Origin: Caballeronia catudaia
GTDB lineage: Bacteria; Pseudomonadota; Gammaproteobacteria; Burkholderiales; Burkholderiaceae
Assembly: GCF_001544755.2 (NCBI RefSeq)
Contig: NZ_FCOF02000019.1
Coordinates: 62,001 to 126,000, forward strand
Length of the DNA: 64,000 nt
Direction: 5' to 3'
Shown here: in pieces, positions 27,708-36,176 of the stretch
Position numbering within the stretch: position 1 is the stretch's first letter
Layout: each line of letters begins with the position of its first letter
Program-made: the position numbers and the translations under genes
Notes under the pieces: generated by a model
The model's input: the letters and a program-made list of their open reading frames with translations, nothing else
Databases searched by the model: none
Told to the model about the DNA's origin: nothing

Positions 27708-29348
27708 TCAAGCCGGTTCTGGCTCGCTCGTCTTTTTTGAGCTTCCGATGACGTATCCCGCCAACCGCAGTCTTTCCACGGCCTTATCGGGATCCGTAGT
27801 GTCCCCGACGATGTCTTGGAGTGACGGAGGCTCGTCTGGACCCAACGACAGATCGGCATTAAAGGTAACGCCAGCTTTCTCGCATGCCTCTCGGGTAAGA
27901 TCCGCTCCAGTGAGGCTGGCGTCGCGTTTCAAGACTTCGAGTACAGCGACGAGAGCTTGAGCCTCCCGCACTCCCATAGCCACGAGATCGGACACGGAGG
28001 CCAACTTTGCCTGATTTCGCTGTCTCTGTTCTCTCGCTTCGACGATCTTTGCATCTTCCGCCTCCTTATTCACCGCCTCTTCGAGACCGGCAAGCGTGTC
28101 GATAAGAAGATCGTTATAGATCTGGATCCGATTTTTCTTCTTGCTCTTCAATGCGTCGAGCATCGGCTGGACCGGACCGAGCCATTCTCTAGACACGTAG
28201 CGAAGGACCTCCTTCGAAATCTTCTCGCTGCGGTCTTGGATTGCGACAATCTGCGCGAACTGAAAGAGCCGCAGGACCAAGGCGTGGATACCCTGCGTCA
28301 AATCGTAGAATACCTCGCTCAGGTCGCTGTTGAAGCGCTGCGCCGTCGACGTCCACTGAAACTTGAATAAGCCACGGAGGAAGAAGTCCCATTCGTCGTC
28401 GAATCCCATATTGGTGAACGTCATCGAGCCGCGATCACAGACTCGACGGGCCAAACGAAAAGACTTCTCCATCAATGGGCGAGCCTGCGGCGTGCCAGCT
28501 ATCAAGATGGGAATCTGAGCAATGTTAGTGAACGTCACGAAGAAATCCATGAAGGGGTCGCCTCGTCTTGCGGCGCCCCGAGCCGCAAACTGGATTTCAT
28601 CTACGACAAGGAGCCCAGTATGATGGTACCTTGCGACAGCAGCGGCTTTGTTCATCAGTTGGTCCAGACGAGCTGTCTTGCCGACTTCCTGTTCATAGTG
28701 AGTACCCAGAAGACGGTCGTACTCAATCAGGATCCACCGAAAAAGCTGCTTGATGCTTCCGTCCGGCGGGCAATCCACCTTAAGCCACACGACCTGAAGA
28801 TTACTTCCCGTAAGCTTGTCATGCCGAATCACGGGCGGTACGAAAGAAAGCGTGCGATATATCGAAGTCGACTTCCCGACGCCGGATACCCCTGTTAGTG
28901 CCATAACAGCAGAGTGCGCTGGATGGAACGGGAGCACGGGCGTCATCGTCTTTTTGGACATTGATGCCGCGTACCGTGAACGAACAAGCTTTTGTGAGTG
29001 ATCCCACGGATTGCGCCACATGTATCCCTCGATGATCAAACGAAATATTGAATCGATGAGAGTCGGATGGCATGTAAGCGACTCAAAGTAGGAGCCGAGT
29101 GAGGCAATCCTTTGTATGCGGGCGCTCGCTGGGAGTCGCCGGTCAGTCAGATTGAAGGATGGCGAATTCGAGAACGCTTCAAGAACTGCCTCCGAATTGA
29201 TGTAGATGGGAAGCGCTCGGATCAATGGGTTTTCAATTCCCAGATCCTCATCGCGGGGAACATAGATCGCGTCTACGAAGGAGAGGTCCGACAGGGAAGT
29301 CGGGTCTTCACCGCGCACATCGACGTCGATAGTGGGATGGAAGTCCAT
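27708..29348 (-). CDS. tnsC: Transposition regulator ATPase TnsC/TniB
   Basis: AAA+ ATPase that connects the target selector (TnsD/TniQ) with the TnsAB transposase. The 546-residue protein has Walker A GVSGVGKST (residues 153-161) and Walker B LLVVDEIQF (246-254), followed by a sensor-type IPILIAGTPQARPL segment, the usual order in TnsC/TniB. The C-terminal part is helical with a charged stretch near residues 415-450. The start is preceded by a perfect AGGAGGTAAT and lies one base after the tnsB stop. Confidence 0.93.
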   Translation of the reverse strand: MDFHPTIDVDVRGEDPTSLSDLSFVDAIYVPRDEDLGIENPLIRALPIYINSEAVLEAFSNSPSFNLTDRRLPASARIQRIASLGSYFESLTCHPTLIDSIFRLIIEGYMWRNPWDHSQKLVRSRYAASMSKKTMTPVLPFHPAHSAVMALTGVSGVGKSTSIYRTLSFVPPVIRHDKLTGSNLQVVWLKVDCPPDGSIKQLFRWILIEYDRLLGTHYEQEVGKTARLDQLMNKAAAVARYHHTGLLVVDEIQFAARGAARRGDPFMDFFVTFTNIAQIPILIAGTPQARPLMEKSFRLARRVCDRGSMTFTNMGFDDEWDFFLRGLFKFQWTSTAQRFNSDLSEVFYDLTQGIHALVLRLFQFAQIVAIQDRSEKISKEVLRYVSREWLGPVQPMLDALKSKKKNRIQIYNDLLIDTLAGLEEAVNKEAEDAKIVEAREQRQRNQAKLASVSDLVAMGVREAQALVAVLEVLKRDASLTGADLTREACEKAGVTFNADLSLGPDEPPSLQDIVGDTTDPDKAVERLRLAGYVIGSSKKTSEPEPA

Positions 29349-29349
29349 A

Positions 29350-31611
29350 TTACCTCCTGATTTGCTTGAGAATGTCTAACGTCTTACTCTTCCTGCTCTT
29401 ACGCACCGCGTCCGCCGCTGCTTGCTTGTGGGCCTGAGCGGCGGATGTTTTGCGACGTTGTATTGCGCCGCGCTGCTTCGGATTACGACTGAAATGACGC
29501 TCCGCGCGAGAACTTCGGTCGTCGTCGAAGGCAGCGATAAAATCTGCTTCGGCAGGTGTAAGTGGCTCACGCTCGGCGGCACGCTCGCGATCGCGTGCCT
29601 TACGCATGTCGTAGATCTGAGGCTTGCGTAGACCAGCTTCTTTCAACGCCGCTCTCGACTTTGTGGTGCCGCCCTTCACAATCCTGTCGTCAACGTCTTT
29701 GGCAATAACCCTGAGCTTGAAAGCTTGATCTTTTGCACGCTCGAGATTGGCCTTCTGACGTTCTTCGAGAACATTTCTCTCGGCCATTGAGGCCCCTTCA
29801 CACTCAACATATCGCGAATTGGTCCCGGCTTTAGTACACTTCTCGAAACGTCCCTCTTCACAGAGGTAGATGCAATCCAAATTGCTTGGGTCAAACGCGA
29901 TTTCCACGCTCCATGTACTGTCACGTCCCTTAATAAGCCAGTTGCCATCTCGCGCCGGGGGGCAAAGATAGTAGTATTTTCCGAACTCGATTCCTTTATG
30001 AGTTACGGTAGCCGTGTCTCGCGGAAGGACGTATCGGCGCACAGTCTCTATCGAATCATTTCTAAGCATGCCGCCGGTTGAAGCGATTCCGTAGCTCCAC
30101 AGTTCTAGCGGAGTTGGGGCTCCTCCCTCAGCAACCAGGTCGGGTATGGGCGGGAAATTCGAGATCGGCGCCGCGTTATGTCTCAAAACCGCCAGGATCA
30201 TGATCTGGGTGAACTCATGCAAGGTGAGTGCTGCATCTTGCCGAGGGTCGCGCGACCCACGTTCGTCATATTCCTTATCGACGTATCCCGGGAGGAACGC
30301 GCCCCACGGACGCTGTATTATGTTGAAGCGTAACTCGACGATCGACTTCGCATCCGGTCTGCCTGAGGGAGCATTTTCGATATGGATGCCAAATTCGCTG
30401 CTCAAAAGCTGGCCGGCCCGCACCTTCATCATTTCGCCCTTGTCGCCGAATAATGTCGTTGGCATGTGATGGCAAGGCCATTGATCCGCCGCGATAAATA
30501 TCCCGAACTGGGCGCAATACGCCACCTTCGGCGTGACGACATTTGTGAGCAACATCATCGCCGCGACCCACGACGGCGGCTCGAATCCGACGTAGATGCC
30601 AACGATCAGCCGGCTGAAGGTGTCTATCGCAAGGTAGACGGTGGGCCTACCTACGACCGAGATTCGATCGAAGCTGGAAAGAAGGTATACATCCGCGATA
30701 GTGGCGTCTAGAACTACATGTCCCGGGCAGGTGACATGCTGGTCTGCACGCCCTTCAAAGGCGCGCCCTATCAACTCGAACCTTCGTTTTCCAAGCTTCG
30801 AGCGCTTGACGTCGCGGAGGGGGCGCCACCTGTGTATCAGATGCTGGAGTTGTCGAACCGTAGGTTGGTATCTGCGATCCGTTGACTTGATAATAATGTC
30901 ACGCCCGCTAGCATCCAATGCAGTCCTTCCGACGCAGAACTTCTTGGCGTACTCCAATAGCGCGCCTTGATACGTGCGGTGCTTCCAGTCCTGCAAGAGC
31001 CAATCGGCGGCCTCATTCAGTATGTGCCGTGCCGGAGCAGTCAGAGGCATACCTGGATAGTTGTTTCGCGGACGTCTGCCGCCCTTTGCGCTCGTGAAGA
31101 CCCTTGGCTTGTCCTTACCGCCGCACTGATCCTTGTCGTCCATAAGCGAGAACCGTGTGAGCCCTCGCTGCCAGAACTTTCGTAGCAAGCGGGTAATCGT
31201 CTGTCGCGATGTTTTGTTCTGTCTGGCGTGCTCTCGGAGGATCCCGTTACGGTGCTTTCGCGACATGATGCGAAAGGCATTCGGGCCGGTAACTAAGGGC
31301 TTGATCAGTTCCCAATCGCGGTCTAGTCGGCTCTGGTCGTAGTTCGGTCGAGGTGGTCTATTTTCCAACGCCCACGGATCGTCAACTTCAACGGTCAGTC
31401 GCGATTCGTCTGGCTCCTGCCGGTCCATTCGCCGTTGAATCTCGTCCGTCGGTATCGGCTCTGGCCATGAATGCTGGCCTTTCCCGATGTCATATAGAAC
31501 CGTGAACTTTCCGGCACCCTCCGGAGTGACGACGCGATAGACCGTCTTGCTGGAATGTTTCCGCAGGAGCATTCCGACCGCTAAGAGAGGCGGGGAGTAG
31601 GTTGTGTCCAT
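29350..31611 (-). CDS. tnsB: Tn7-like transposase TnsB (DDE integrase)
   Basis: Transposase that binds the element ends and makes the 3' cuts and strand transfer. The 753-residue protein starts at ATG 31611 (MDTTYSPPLLAVGMLLRK). The catalytic triad can be assigned as Asp302 (VLDATIADVYL), Asp390 (LFGDKGE) and Glu426 (KSIVELRF); the spacings of 88 and 36 residues match Tn7 TnsB closely. An N-terminal helix-turn-helix (residues 120-150) and a C-terminal basic tail are present. The frame upstream of the start reads through the remnant of another tnsB (see 31612-31918). Confidence 0.93.
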   Translation of the reverse strand: MDTTYSPPLLAVGMLLRKHSSKTVYRVVTPEGAGKFTVLYDIGKGQHSWPEPIPTDEIQRRMDRQEPDESRLTVEVDDPWALENRPPRPNYDQSRLDRDWELIKPLVTGPNAFRIMSRKHRNGILREHARQNKTSRQTITRLLRKFWQRGLTRFSLMDDKDQCGGKDKPRVFTSAKGGRRPRNNYPGMPLTAPARHILNEAADWLLQDWKHRTYQGALLEYAKKFCVGRTALDASGRDIIIKSTDRRYQPTVRQLQHLIHRWRPLRDVKRSKLGKRRFELIGRAFEGRADQHVTCPGHVVLDATIADVYLLSSFDRISVVGRPTVYLAIDTFSRLIVGIYVGFEPPSWVAAMMLLTNVVTPKVAYCAQFGIFIAADQWPCHHMPTTLFGDKGEMMKVRAGQLLSSEFGIHIENAPSGRPDAKSIVELRFNIIQRPWGAFLPGYVDKEYDERGSRDPRQDAALTLHEFTQIMILAVLRHNAAPISNFPPIPDLVAEGGAPTPLELWSYGIASTGGMLRNDSIETVRRYVLPRDTATVTHKGIEFGKYYYLCPPARDGNWLIKGRDSTWSVEIAFDPSNLDCIYLCEEGRFEKCTKAGTNSRYVECEGASMAERNVLEERQKANLERAKDQAFKLRVIAKDVDDRIVKGGTTKSRAALKEAGLRKPQIYDMRKARDRERAAEREPLTPAEADFIAAFDDDRSSRAERHFSRNPKQRGAIQRRKTSAAQAHKQAAADAVRKSRKSKTLDILKQIRR

Positions 31612-31918
31612 GATGTCATGAGGAAAGAGTTTGGTTGGCGAACGATGGCGCCTCAAATCCGATGTCGACGCCGACGATGAGTCGAGTGAGCATGTCAACC
31701 GCAAGGTAGACGCTGGGGCGACCTACCGTGGAGATTCGATCGAAGCTAGATAGAACGTAGACATCGGCGATAGAAGCGTCGATAGCTGTGTATCCCGGGC
31801 GGCTAACATGCTGGTTGGCGGGTCCTCCAAAGGCACCCGTCACGGGAAATTGACCCGCAGGACGCGTCCGGTAGAACCGCTCCGCGGATCAGAGCAACCG
31901 AGAGTAAGATGTGTTCAT
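31612..31918 (-). pseudogene. Scar holding pieces of a second, divergent tnsB
   Basis: Between tnsA and the intact tnsB lie two out-of-place fragments. First, an ATG overlapping the tnsA stop (31918) opens MNTSYSRLL and a stop, resembling the tnsB start MDTTYSPPLL. Second, 31625-31843 encodes VSRPGYTAIDASIADVYVLS and SFDRISTVGRPSVYLAVDML, a clear relative of TnsB residues 285-346 including the first catalytic Asp. It then runs directly into FANQTLSS, a copy of the tnsA tail FANQPLSS, just before the intact tnsB start. This is a recombination junction between two related tnsA-tnsB units with an internal deletion. Confidence 0.85.
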
Positions 31919-32796
31919 GATGTGAAAGAGGAAAGAGGTTGATTGGCGAACGTGTCGGACTCGAAACTGCCCTTTAGAATCCTTGCGAACAACAAAAAGC
32001 GAAACGCCGTAAGATGGGCACCAACTTCGGTTCTCGACGATCGGTCCAGGTGCCGGCATATCAGGCATGCAGGTTCTGCACCTTTTTGGCGACTTGCGGC
32101 GAGCACTCGCTTGACACAAGTGTTTGAAACGCGGGTGTTGCCGCGCAGAGTCAATTCAAAGTTAAAAAGCCAGTCGAGGTTCAAAGCTCTCACCGAATTG
32201 AGCCCATCATTTACGACAAGCGTCCAGGGAACGCCACGGTTCTCCCAATATCGGCGCTCGATCTCGAGTTTTTCTAAGGTCCGCTCGTCGGCAAGTTGCT
32301 GACGGTTCTTGACGGCCCATGCTGCGTGGCATGGATTTGAGCGGAAGGCTCGCATCGTCAACAAGAGGTCAGTTGTCTGAATGAGAAGAACGCCGGTGCG
32401 CGGATCTGTCGGATGCTTAACGTTGAGCTTTCCGGCGATTGTCAGCGTGCTCTTTAGATCTATCGGATATTGCTCTCGGATGTCTTTGACGAATTCATCC
32501 CACCATGCCTCCAGGAACGCGGCGTACTCGTGGTCGGATAGGAAATGCATAGTCCGATAGCCGGTCTTCTCACAGGAAAGACGGTGCGACCTGCCTCGCG
32601 ACGGAACGTCTGCAACAGTCAGCCAGGGGCGATAGTCTGCTCCCTCGCCCTGACCGCGAAGTTCTCGCATGAAGCGCTTTTCCTTCGCCGGCGTCATTGC
32701 ATATCTGAATCTCGGCATGGTGACCTCCGGACGTCGACCACGACGCTCAAAAAGAAGCCTTGCGAGCTTAGCCAGTGCTACGCGATGCGGTTCCAT
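31915..32796 (-). CDS. tnsA: Tn7-like endonuclease TnsA
   Basis: Restriction-like endonuclease that makes the 5' cuts, allowing cut-and-paste movement with TnsB. The 293-residue protein starts at ATG 32796, preceded by GGAGGG; a TTG at 32823 would add nine residues. Catalytic residues can be placed at Glu90 (LSDHEYAAFLEAWW), Asp143 (LLIQTTDLLL) and Lys163 (AAWAVKNR), with spacings like those of Tn7 TnsA. The DIREQYPIDL, VKHPTDPRTG and DERTLEKLEIERRYWE segments are family signatures. It is first in the operon. Confidence 0.92.
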   Translation of the reverse strand: MEPHRVALAKLARLLFERRGRRPEVTMPRFRYAMTPAKEKRFMRELRGQGEGADYRPWLTVADVPSRGRSHRLSCEKTGYRTMHFLSDHEYAAFLEAWWDEFVKDIREQYPIDLKSTLTIAGKLNVKHPTDPRTGVLLIQTTDLLLTMRAFRSNPCHAAWAVKNRQQLADERTLEKLEIERRYWENRGVPWTLVVNDGLNSVRALNLDWLFNFELTLRGNTRVSNTCVKRVLAASRQKGAEPACLICRHLDRSSRTEVGAHLTAFRFLLFARILKGSFESDTFANQPLSSFTS

Positions 32797-32931
32797 GATC
32801 TGCCCTCCATTTGCATGCACCAAAATCAGCGCGATTGAGCCGATCGAGTTTGAAGGCGCGCGGCCCCATAGCGAGCCGCCGTGCGGCCCGGCTAAAGCAA
32901 ACGCCGACTTGTAAAGAGGCCTATGAGAGGT

Positions 32932-33279
32932 TCATTGCCTCTCGCGACGCTGAACCCTAATCGGCCTTGTGAATTTCGGCTCGTTGAAACCCGCAAGGAG
33001 CTTTCCGACGAACTCCCGCGCGAGTTCTCTGTCTCCTCGAATCATTCGGCGTCTTTCGGCGGCGATCCAGTAGGGAAGCGGCGTCGGCTGTGGGCGGTGC
33101 CGATGCTCGTAGAGGTAGTCAGGCCGTGTCGGAATGTCTCGAAGCCCTTGCAGAAAGATGCTCAATGTCTCGGGATCGAATCTCGACCGACGCAGGAAGT
33201 ACAGCCGCATGTAGGCGTCGAGGCAATAGCGGGCTTCTTCAAACCATTCCTGACGCAATTGCAGAGTTAATTGATTCAC
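32932..33279 (-). CDS. Hypothetical protein upstream of tnsA
   Basis: A 115-residue basic protein of unknown function, transcribed toward tnsA with a 135-base gap. The start chosen is GTG 33279 (VNQLTLQLRQEWFEEARYCL), because GGAG lies seven bases before it; an ATG start at 33378 would add a poorly coded segment. The sequence is rich in Arg, Tyr and Leu and predicted helical; no motif or membrane segment is seen. It could be a small accessory or regulatory protein of the transposon, but this is only positional inference. Confidence 0.5.
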   Translation of the reverse strand: MNQLTLQLRQEWFEEARYCLDAYMRLYFLRRSRFDPETLSIFLQGLRDIPTRPDYLYEHRHRPQPTPLPYWIAAERRRMIRGDRELAREFVGKLLAGFNEPKFTRPIRVQRRERQ

Positions 33280-33485
33280 TTGATAACTCCATACGCAGTG
33301 CGCCGCTGCGGCGCACGCGTGAGCAGGTTTGCGGCATGGCAAGGTGCTTCCGAGCATCTCCTCGGAACTCAATGTCATGTGCTATGGGAGCTAGCGAATG
33401 GAAGAACCAGGTACGTGCCTTCGCGCGGCTCGGGCGCGAGGCGATAGGCAGCGGGTCGTAGTCCTGAAATTGCGGTAATCCGGGG

Positions 33486-33689
33486 TCATCTAAGAGAAGC
33501 TAGAGGCCGGAGATCTCGGACTGTGACGACGAGCACTTCCTCGGGATTCCGTGTCTCTTGACACAACGAAATCCCTTTGACGCCCGACGGAGTTGGTGAG
33601 AGAATTGGGTTGCTGAGGCCGGTTTCTCTCGTGAAACCGCCGGGGGTCGACTGGTTCAGGTTCGCTTGGGTCAGCCGGCCCCTCTTCAT
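33486..33689 (-). CDS. Small hypothetical protein
   Basis: A possible 67-residue protein (MKRGRLTQANLNQSTPGGF...) on the same strand as the transposition genes. No motif is recognised and no good ribosome-binding site precedes the ATG. An overlapping frame (33490-33708) is equally open. I list it because the region between it and its neighbours has no better candidate. Confidence 0.25.
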   Translation of the reverse strand: MKRGRLTQANLNQSTPGGFTRETGLSNPILSPTPSGVKGISLCQETRNPEEVLVVTVRDLRPLASLR

Positions 33690-33709
33690 TTGAGCAAGAG
33701 GATCTCATC

Positions 33710-33950
33710 CGGCAGAACCCTTAAGGCTCCCGTGTCAACGGATAAGTTGTTTGTTGTCACATACGCACCTCCTCGAATTGGATAGCGTCAGTTCAAGTCT
33801 AGTCTCCTCCCTTCCACAGTTCCAGTGGTGACCCCGTGCTTGTATTGACCCTATTTTAAGAGAGGAATCTACTTGCGATGTGCTAAGTACAACGTACGAT
33901 TCTTACGGCTGGCAGTTTAACGTGTTTTGCGTCGTTACCACGTCTTAGTT
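33710..33950. other. AT-rich intergenic region
   Basis: About 240 bases without coding signal, more AT-rich than its surroundings. It contains TGTCAACGG and TTGTCACAT motifs close together (33733-33762), in inverted sense, and a TTGACC element at 33845. It could hold promoters for the leftward genes or transposase-binding sites near an end of the Tn7-like element, but I could not show repeated sites of the length TnsB needs. Confidence 0.3.
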
Positions 33951-34538
33951 TCATGCTATGCGACGCAACTCCTCGGCGCGGTTCCCCATGCTTTCGGTCG
34001 AACCGCAATCCGCTCTTTCGGCCTCTTGTATAGAAATGATGGAGTCCTGATAGAGAGGGCCAGTTTGTTTGAAAAAGCCCAGCAACGCAGCCGCGCTTTC
34101 ATTGATGTGCGTCTGATTGTCACTCCGGACCCATACTGAACGGCTTAGGTACTCTGTAGGGATGGCGCTTCGCGATGCATCAACAATTGTTAACTCGACA
34201 GGCTGCCGCTTCTTAACGTCAGCCCGGAGCAGATCGACCCTTTCTTGGTATGCTATCTTCCGGTGAAGGCGATTTCCCGGGATGGTCGCGCCTATGGTGC
34301 GTTGACTAATGGAGCTCGGTAGCGAGTCGACAAGTCGCCGAAATCCGTAGTCGACTATCCACCAAGAGTTGAGGACGACTCGAAGATCCCTCTGAGTTTC
34401 TAGTAGCGAGGAGATCAAGCCGAGCAACGGAAGCGGGTTCAAGCAAGGCATCTCATTTCCGCGCTGCGCAAGAGGATGGCGGCAGACACGAGCGCGGAAA
34501 AGCACGCCTTCGACACCGAGATAGAGGATGGGATCCAT
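33951..34538 (-). CDS. HAD-like domain protein, degenerate active site
   Basis: A 195-residue protein resembling the small HAD-type domain found in RNA-repair-associated proteins (an ILYLDVDGVL start, then a central VVLNSWW segment like the VLSSSWR of that family). Start is ATG 34538, preceded by GAAAGGT. In this copy the first motif reads ILYLGVEGVLF: the nucleophile aspartate expected in DVDGV is replaced by glycine and the second aspartate by glutamate. It is therefore unlikely to be an active phosphatase. It is transcribed divergently from the DUF6471 gene, 141 bases away. Confidence 0.5.
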   Translation of the reverse strand: MDPILYLGVEGVLFRARVCRHPLAQRGNEMPCLNPLPLLGLISSLLETQRDLRVVLNSWWIVDYGFRRLVDSLPSSISQRTIGATIPGNRLHRKIAYQERVDLLRADVKKRQPVELTIVDASRSAIPTEYLSRSVWVRSDNQTHINESAAALLGFFKQTGPLYQDSIISIQEAERADCGSTESMGNRAEELRRIA

Positions 34539-34679
34539 GGCGACCTTTCTCTCTGAGCCGCTTTTTGCGAGGCACAACGGCCAATTTTTCTGTGCGCGGC
34601 GAGGGGAAGCATCCTCTCGGGAAAAGGTTTTTGTTAGGAAGAGAGGCCATGCGTGGTTCTACATACCACAGGGTAGCCC

Positions 34680-35225
34680 ATGACAGCCGAAAATCAAGAA
34701 GGTTCGCCCTCGGCTCTCGACCTCGCGTGGCAAAACCTTGCGGCGAGAACGGTCAAAAACATTCTGAGCCGCCAAGGCTTCGGGTACGCCCAACTGGCAG
34801 ACGCTCTAGCTTGTATGGACGTCAGGGAGTCGCCTCGTTCCGTCGAAGGGAAGGTTCAACGCGGCACTTTCCAGTTCACGTTCATGCTGCAGGCGGCGTT
34901 GGCGACGCGGTGTGTCTGCCCACCTGCTTGGGAGCAGGCACAAGGCTCGGGCTCATGGAAAGCCCGCGCCACGGCTGTTATAAAGGCGGATCTTGGTCAG
35001 CAGCGGTGGATAGATGCCAATGAACTTAGCCGCCGGCTTCAAACGATTGGGGTAGTTGTGCCGCCAAAGTTGCTGAAAAATCAGATAAGAGGAGGCACTT
35101 TTACCGCCGCGCTTTATCTTCAGTGCGCGGCTGTTTGCCGGTTCGACGGTTTGTTCCTGTTCGTGGATCCTGGCTGCTTGATGCGCACAGCCGAGGAAGG
35201 CGTTGCAAAACTGGCCGGATACTAA
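34680..35225 (+). CDS. DUF6471 domain protein, copy 1
   Basis: A 181-residue protein with two DUF6471-like units. The first spans about residues 15-75 (WQNLAARTVKNILSRQGFGY, then VEGKVQRGTFQFTFMLQA); the second about 90-160 (IDANELSRRLQTIGVVVPPK, then IRGGTFTAALYLQCAAVC). The pattern of a short helix-turn-helix followed by a K-RG-TF motif suggests DNA binding, which is inference. The second copy at 39956-40522 is clearly homologous. The next genes include a BPSL0761 protein, and that neighbourhood is repeated at the second copy. Confidence 0.7.
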   Translation: MTAENQEGSPSALDLAWQNLAARTVKNILSRQGFGYAQLADALACMDVRESPRSVEGKVQRGTFQFTFMLQAALATRCVCPPAWEQAQGSGSWKARATAVIKADLGQQRWIDANELSRRLQTIGVVVPPKLLKNQIRGGTFTAALYLQCAAVCRFDGLFLFVDPGCLMRTAEEGVAKLAGY

Positions 35226-35442
35226 AACCAAAAGTGCGTTGATTTCATGGGAAAGTAAGCTAAGCTTCCATGAGCGGGGAAACTCCACGCCATAGCGACG
35301 TGCAAAAGTAGAAATCGAAATGCGCGCTCGTGCATTAAACGCCTCCCGAATACCTAGTCAAATTGCCTATATGAAATTTGATATGGCACCGGGGTGCGCA
35401 TAGCCAAAAGCTAAAGGCATTCCAAAATAGATTGGGGGAATC

Positions 35443-35778
35443 ATGCCCATCTGGCCACTTCCGCCGGTTCCAGATGAACCGCGCATCCGTCTTCGCAATT
35501 GGCGCATCTTCGAAATTTTGCCGCAGCGAACTCGCCACTTTGTCGGTTTGAATGAGAACGATCGAACTGGACGAGTGAGTTCGCCGATCGCAACGTTCGA
35601 CATCACTGCATTGCAAGGCACGACCCAGTCGGGTCGCGTCTACACGTTAGTAGGACGAAGCGGATACGCCGACGATGCCCAGTACGTTTGGGAGCGATGG
35701 TGTCGAGCGGGCGGTGTCGCCGAATACATGGATGTGAGCACAAAGATTGACTCTTGGGACACATATGACCACCGCTGA
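35443..35778 (+). CDS. Hypothetical protein overlapping a BPSL0761 gene
   Basis: A 111-residue protein of unknown function beginning MPIWPLPPVPDEPRIRL after a GGGGGAA ribosome-binding stretch. The pattern ATFDITALQGTTQSGRVYTL followed by VWERWCRAGGV suggests a small beta-rich domain that is common next to BPSL0761 genes in this bacterial group (from memory). A fragment of a paralogue lies at 50030-50180. It overlaps the following gene by 14 bases. Confidence 0.6.
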   Translation: MPIWPLPPVPDEPRIRLRNWRIFEILPQRTRHFVGLNENDRTGRVSSPIATFDITALQGTTQSGRVYTLVGRSGYADDAQYVWERWCRAGGVAEYMDVSTKIDSWDTYDHR

Positions 35779-35986
35779 AGAACGGACGCGGGCGGTCGTC
35801 GGTGCCCGCGATCTGCTTGCGACTCTCGCCGAAGGGCGTGGACTCTATTGCGAAGACCTCGTGCGTACTTTGGCAATGGCGTTGCTCAGGCACTACCCGA
35901 GCCAATCCGACATCGACGAGTCGGCAATAGCGTTGCCTGACGTTTGGGCAAAAGCGGAAGAAGTCGCGAATCGGAGGCGTCGGTAG
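35765..35986 (+). CDS. BPSL0761 family protein, copy 1
   Basis: A 73-residue protein starting MTTAEERTRAVVGARDLLATL, with the family pattern T-ERTRAV at the N-terminus and ALLRHYPSQSDID in the second half. Function of the family is unknown; it is small, helical and frequent in Burkholderia genomic islands. A second intact copy lies at 40582-40794 and a fragment near 50180-50240. Confidence 0.7.
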   Translation: MTTAEERTRAVVGARDLLATLAEGRGLYCEDLVRTLAMALLRHYPSQSDIDESAIALPDVWAKAEEVANRRRR

Positions 35987-36176
35987 GTCGACTTTCGCGT
36001 CTCTCAAATCCGCGGCTCGGAAGTGTTGCGTGGACAACTTAATGGTTCTGGCTTCGTTTCCGGTCTCCTCGCATTGGTGGAGCCGTCGTGAGTCTGCTTG
36101 CGAGCGCTTCTTGCGCGAGGAGGTGGCAAGCGTGGCTGGCCTAGATACGCAACGGGACGAAGCATCGGAGGGAAAT

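Noticed and set aside
23869..32796. RNA-guided (CRISPR-associated) transposon
   Set aside because: Both TniQ proteins are long TnsD types, and there is no cas gene or CRISPR array in the window.
33710..33950. TGTCAACGG/TTGTCACAT motifs as a transposon end
   Set aside because: Only one short inverted pair; Tn7-like ends need several longer repeated sites, and no partner end was found at the left side.
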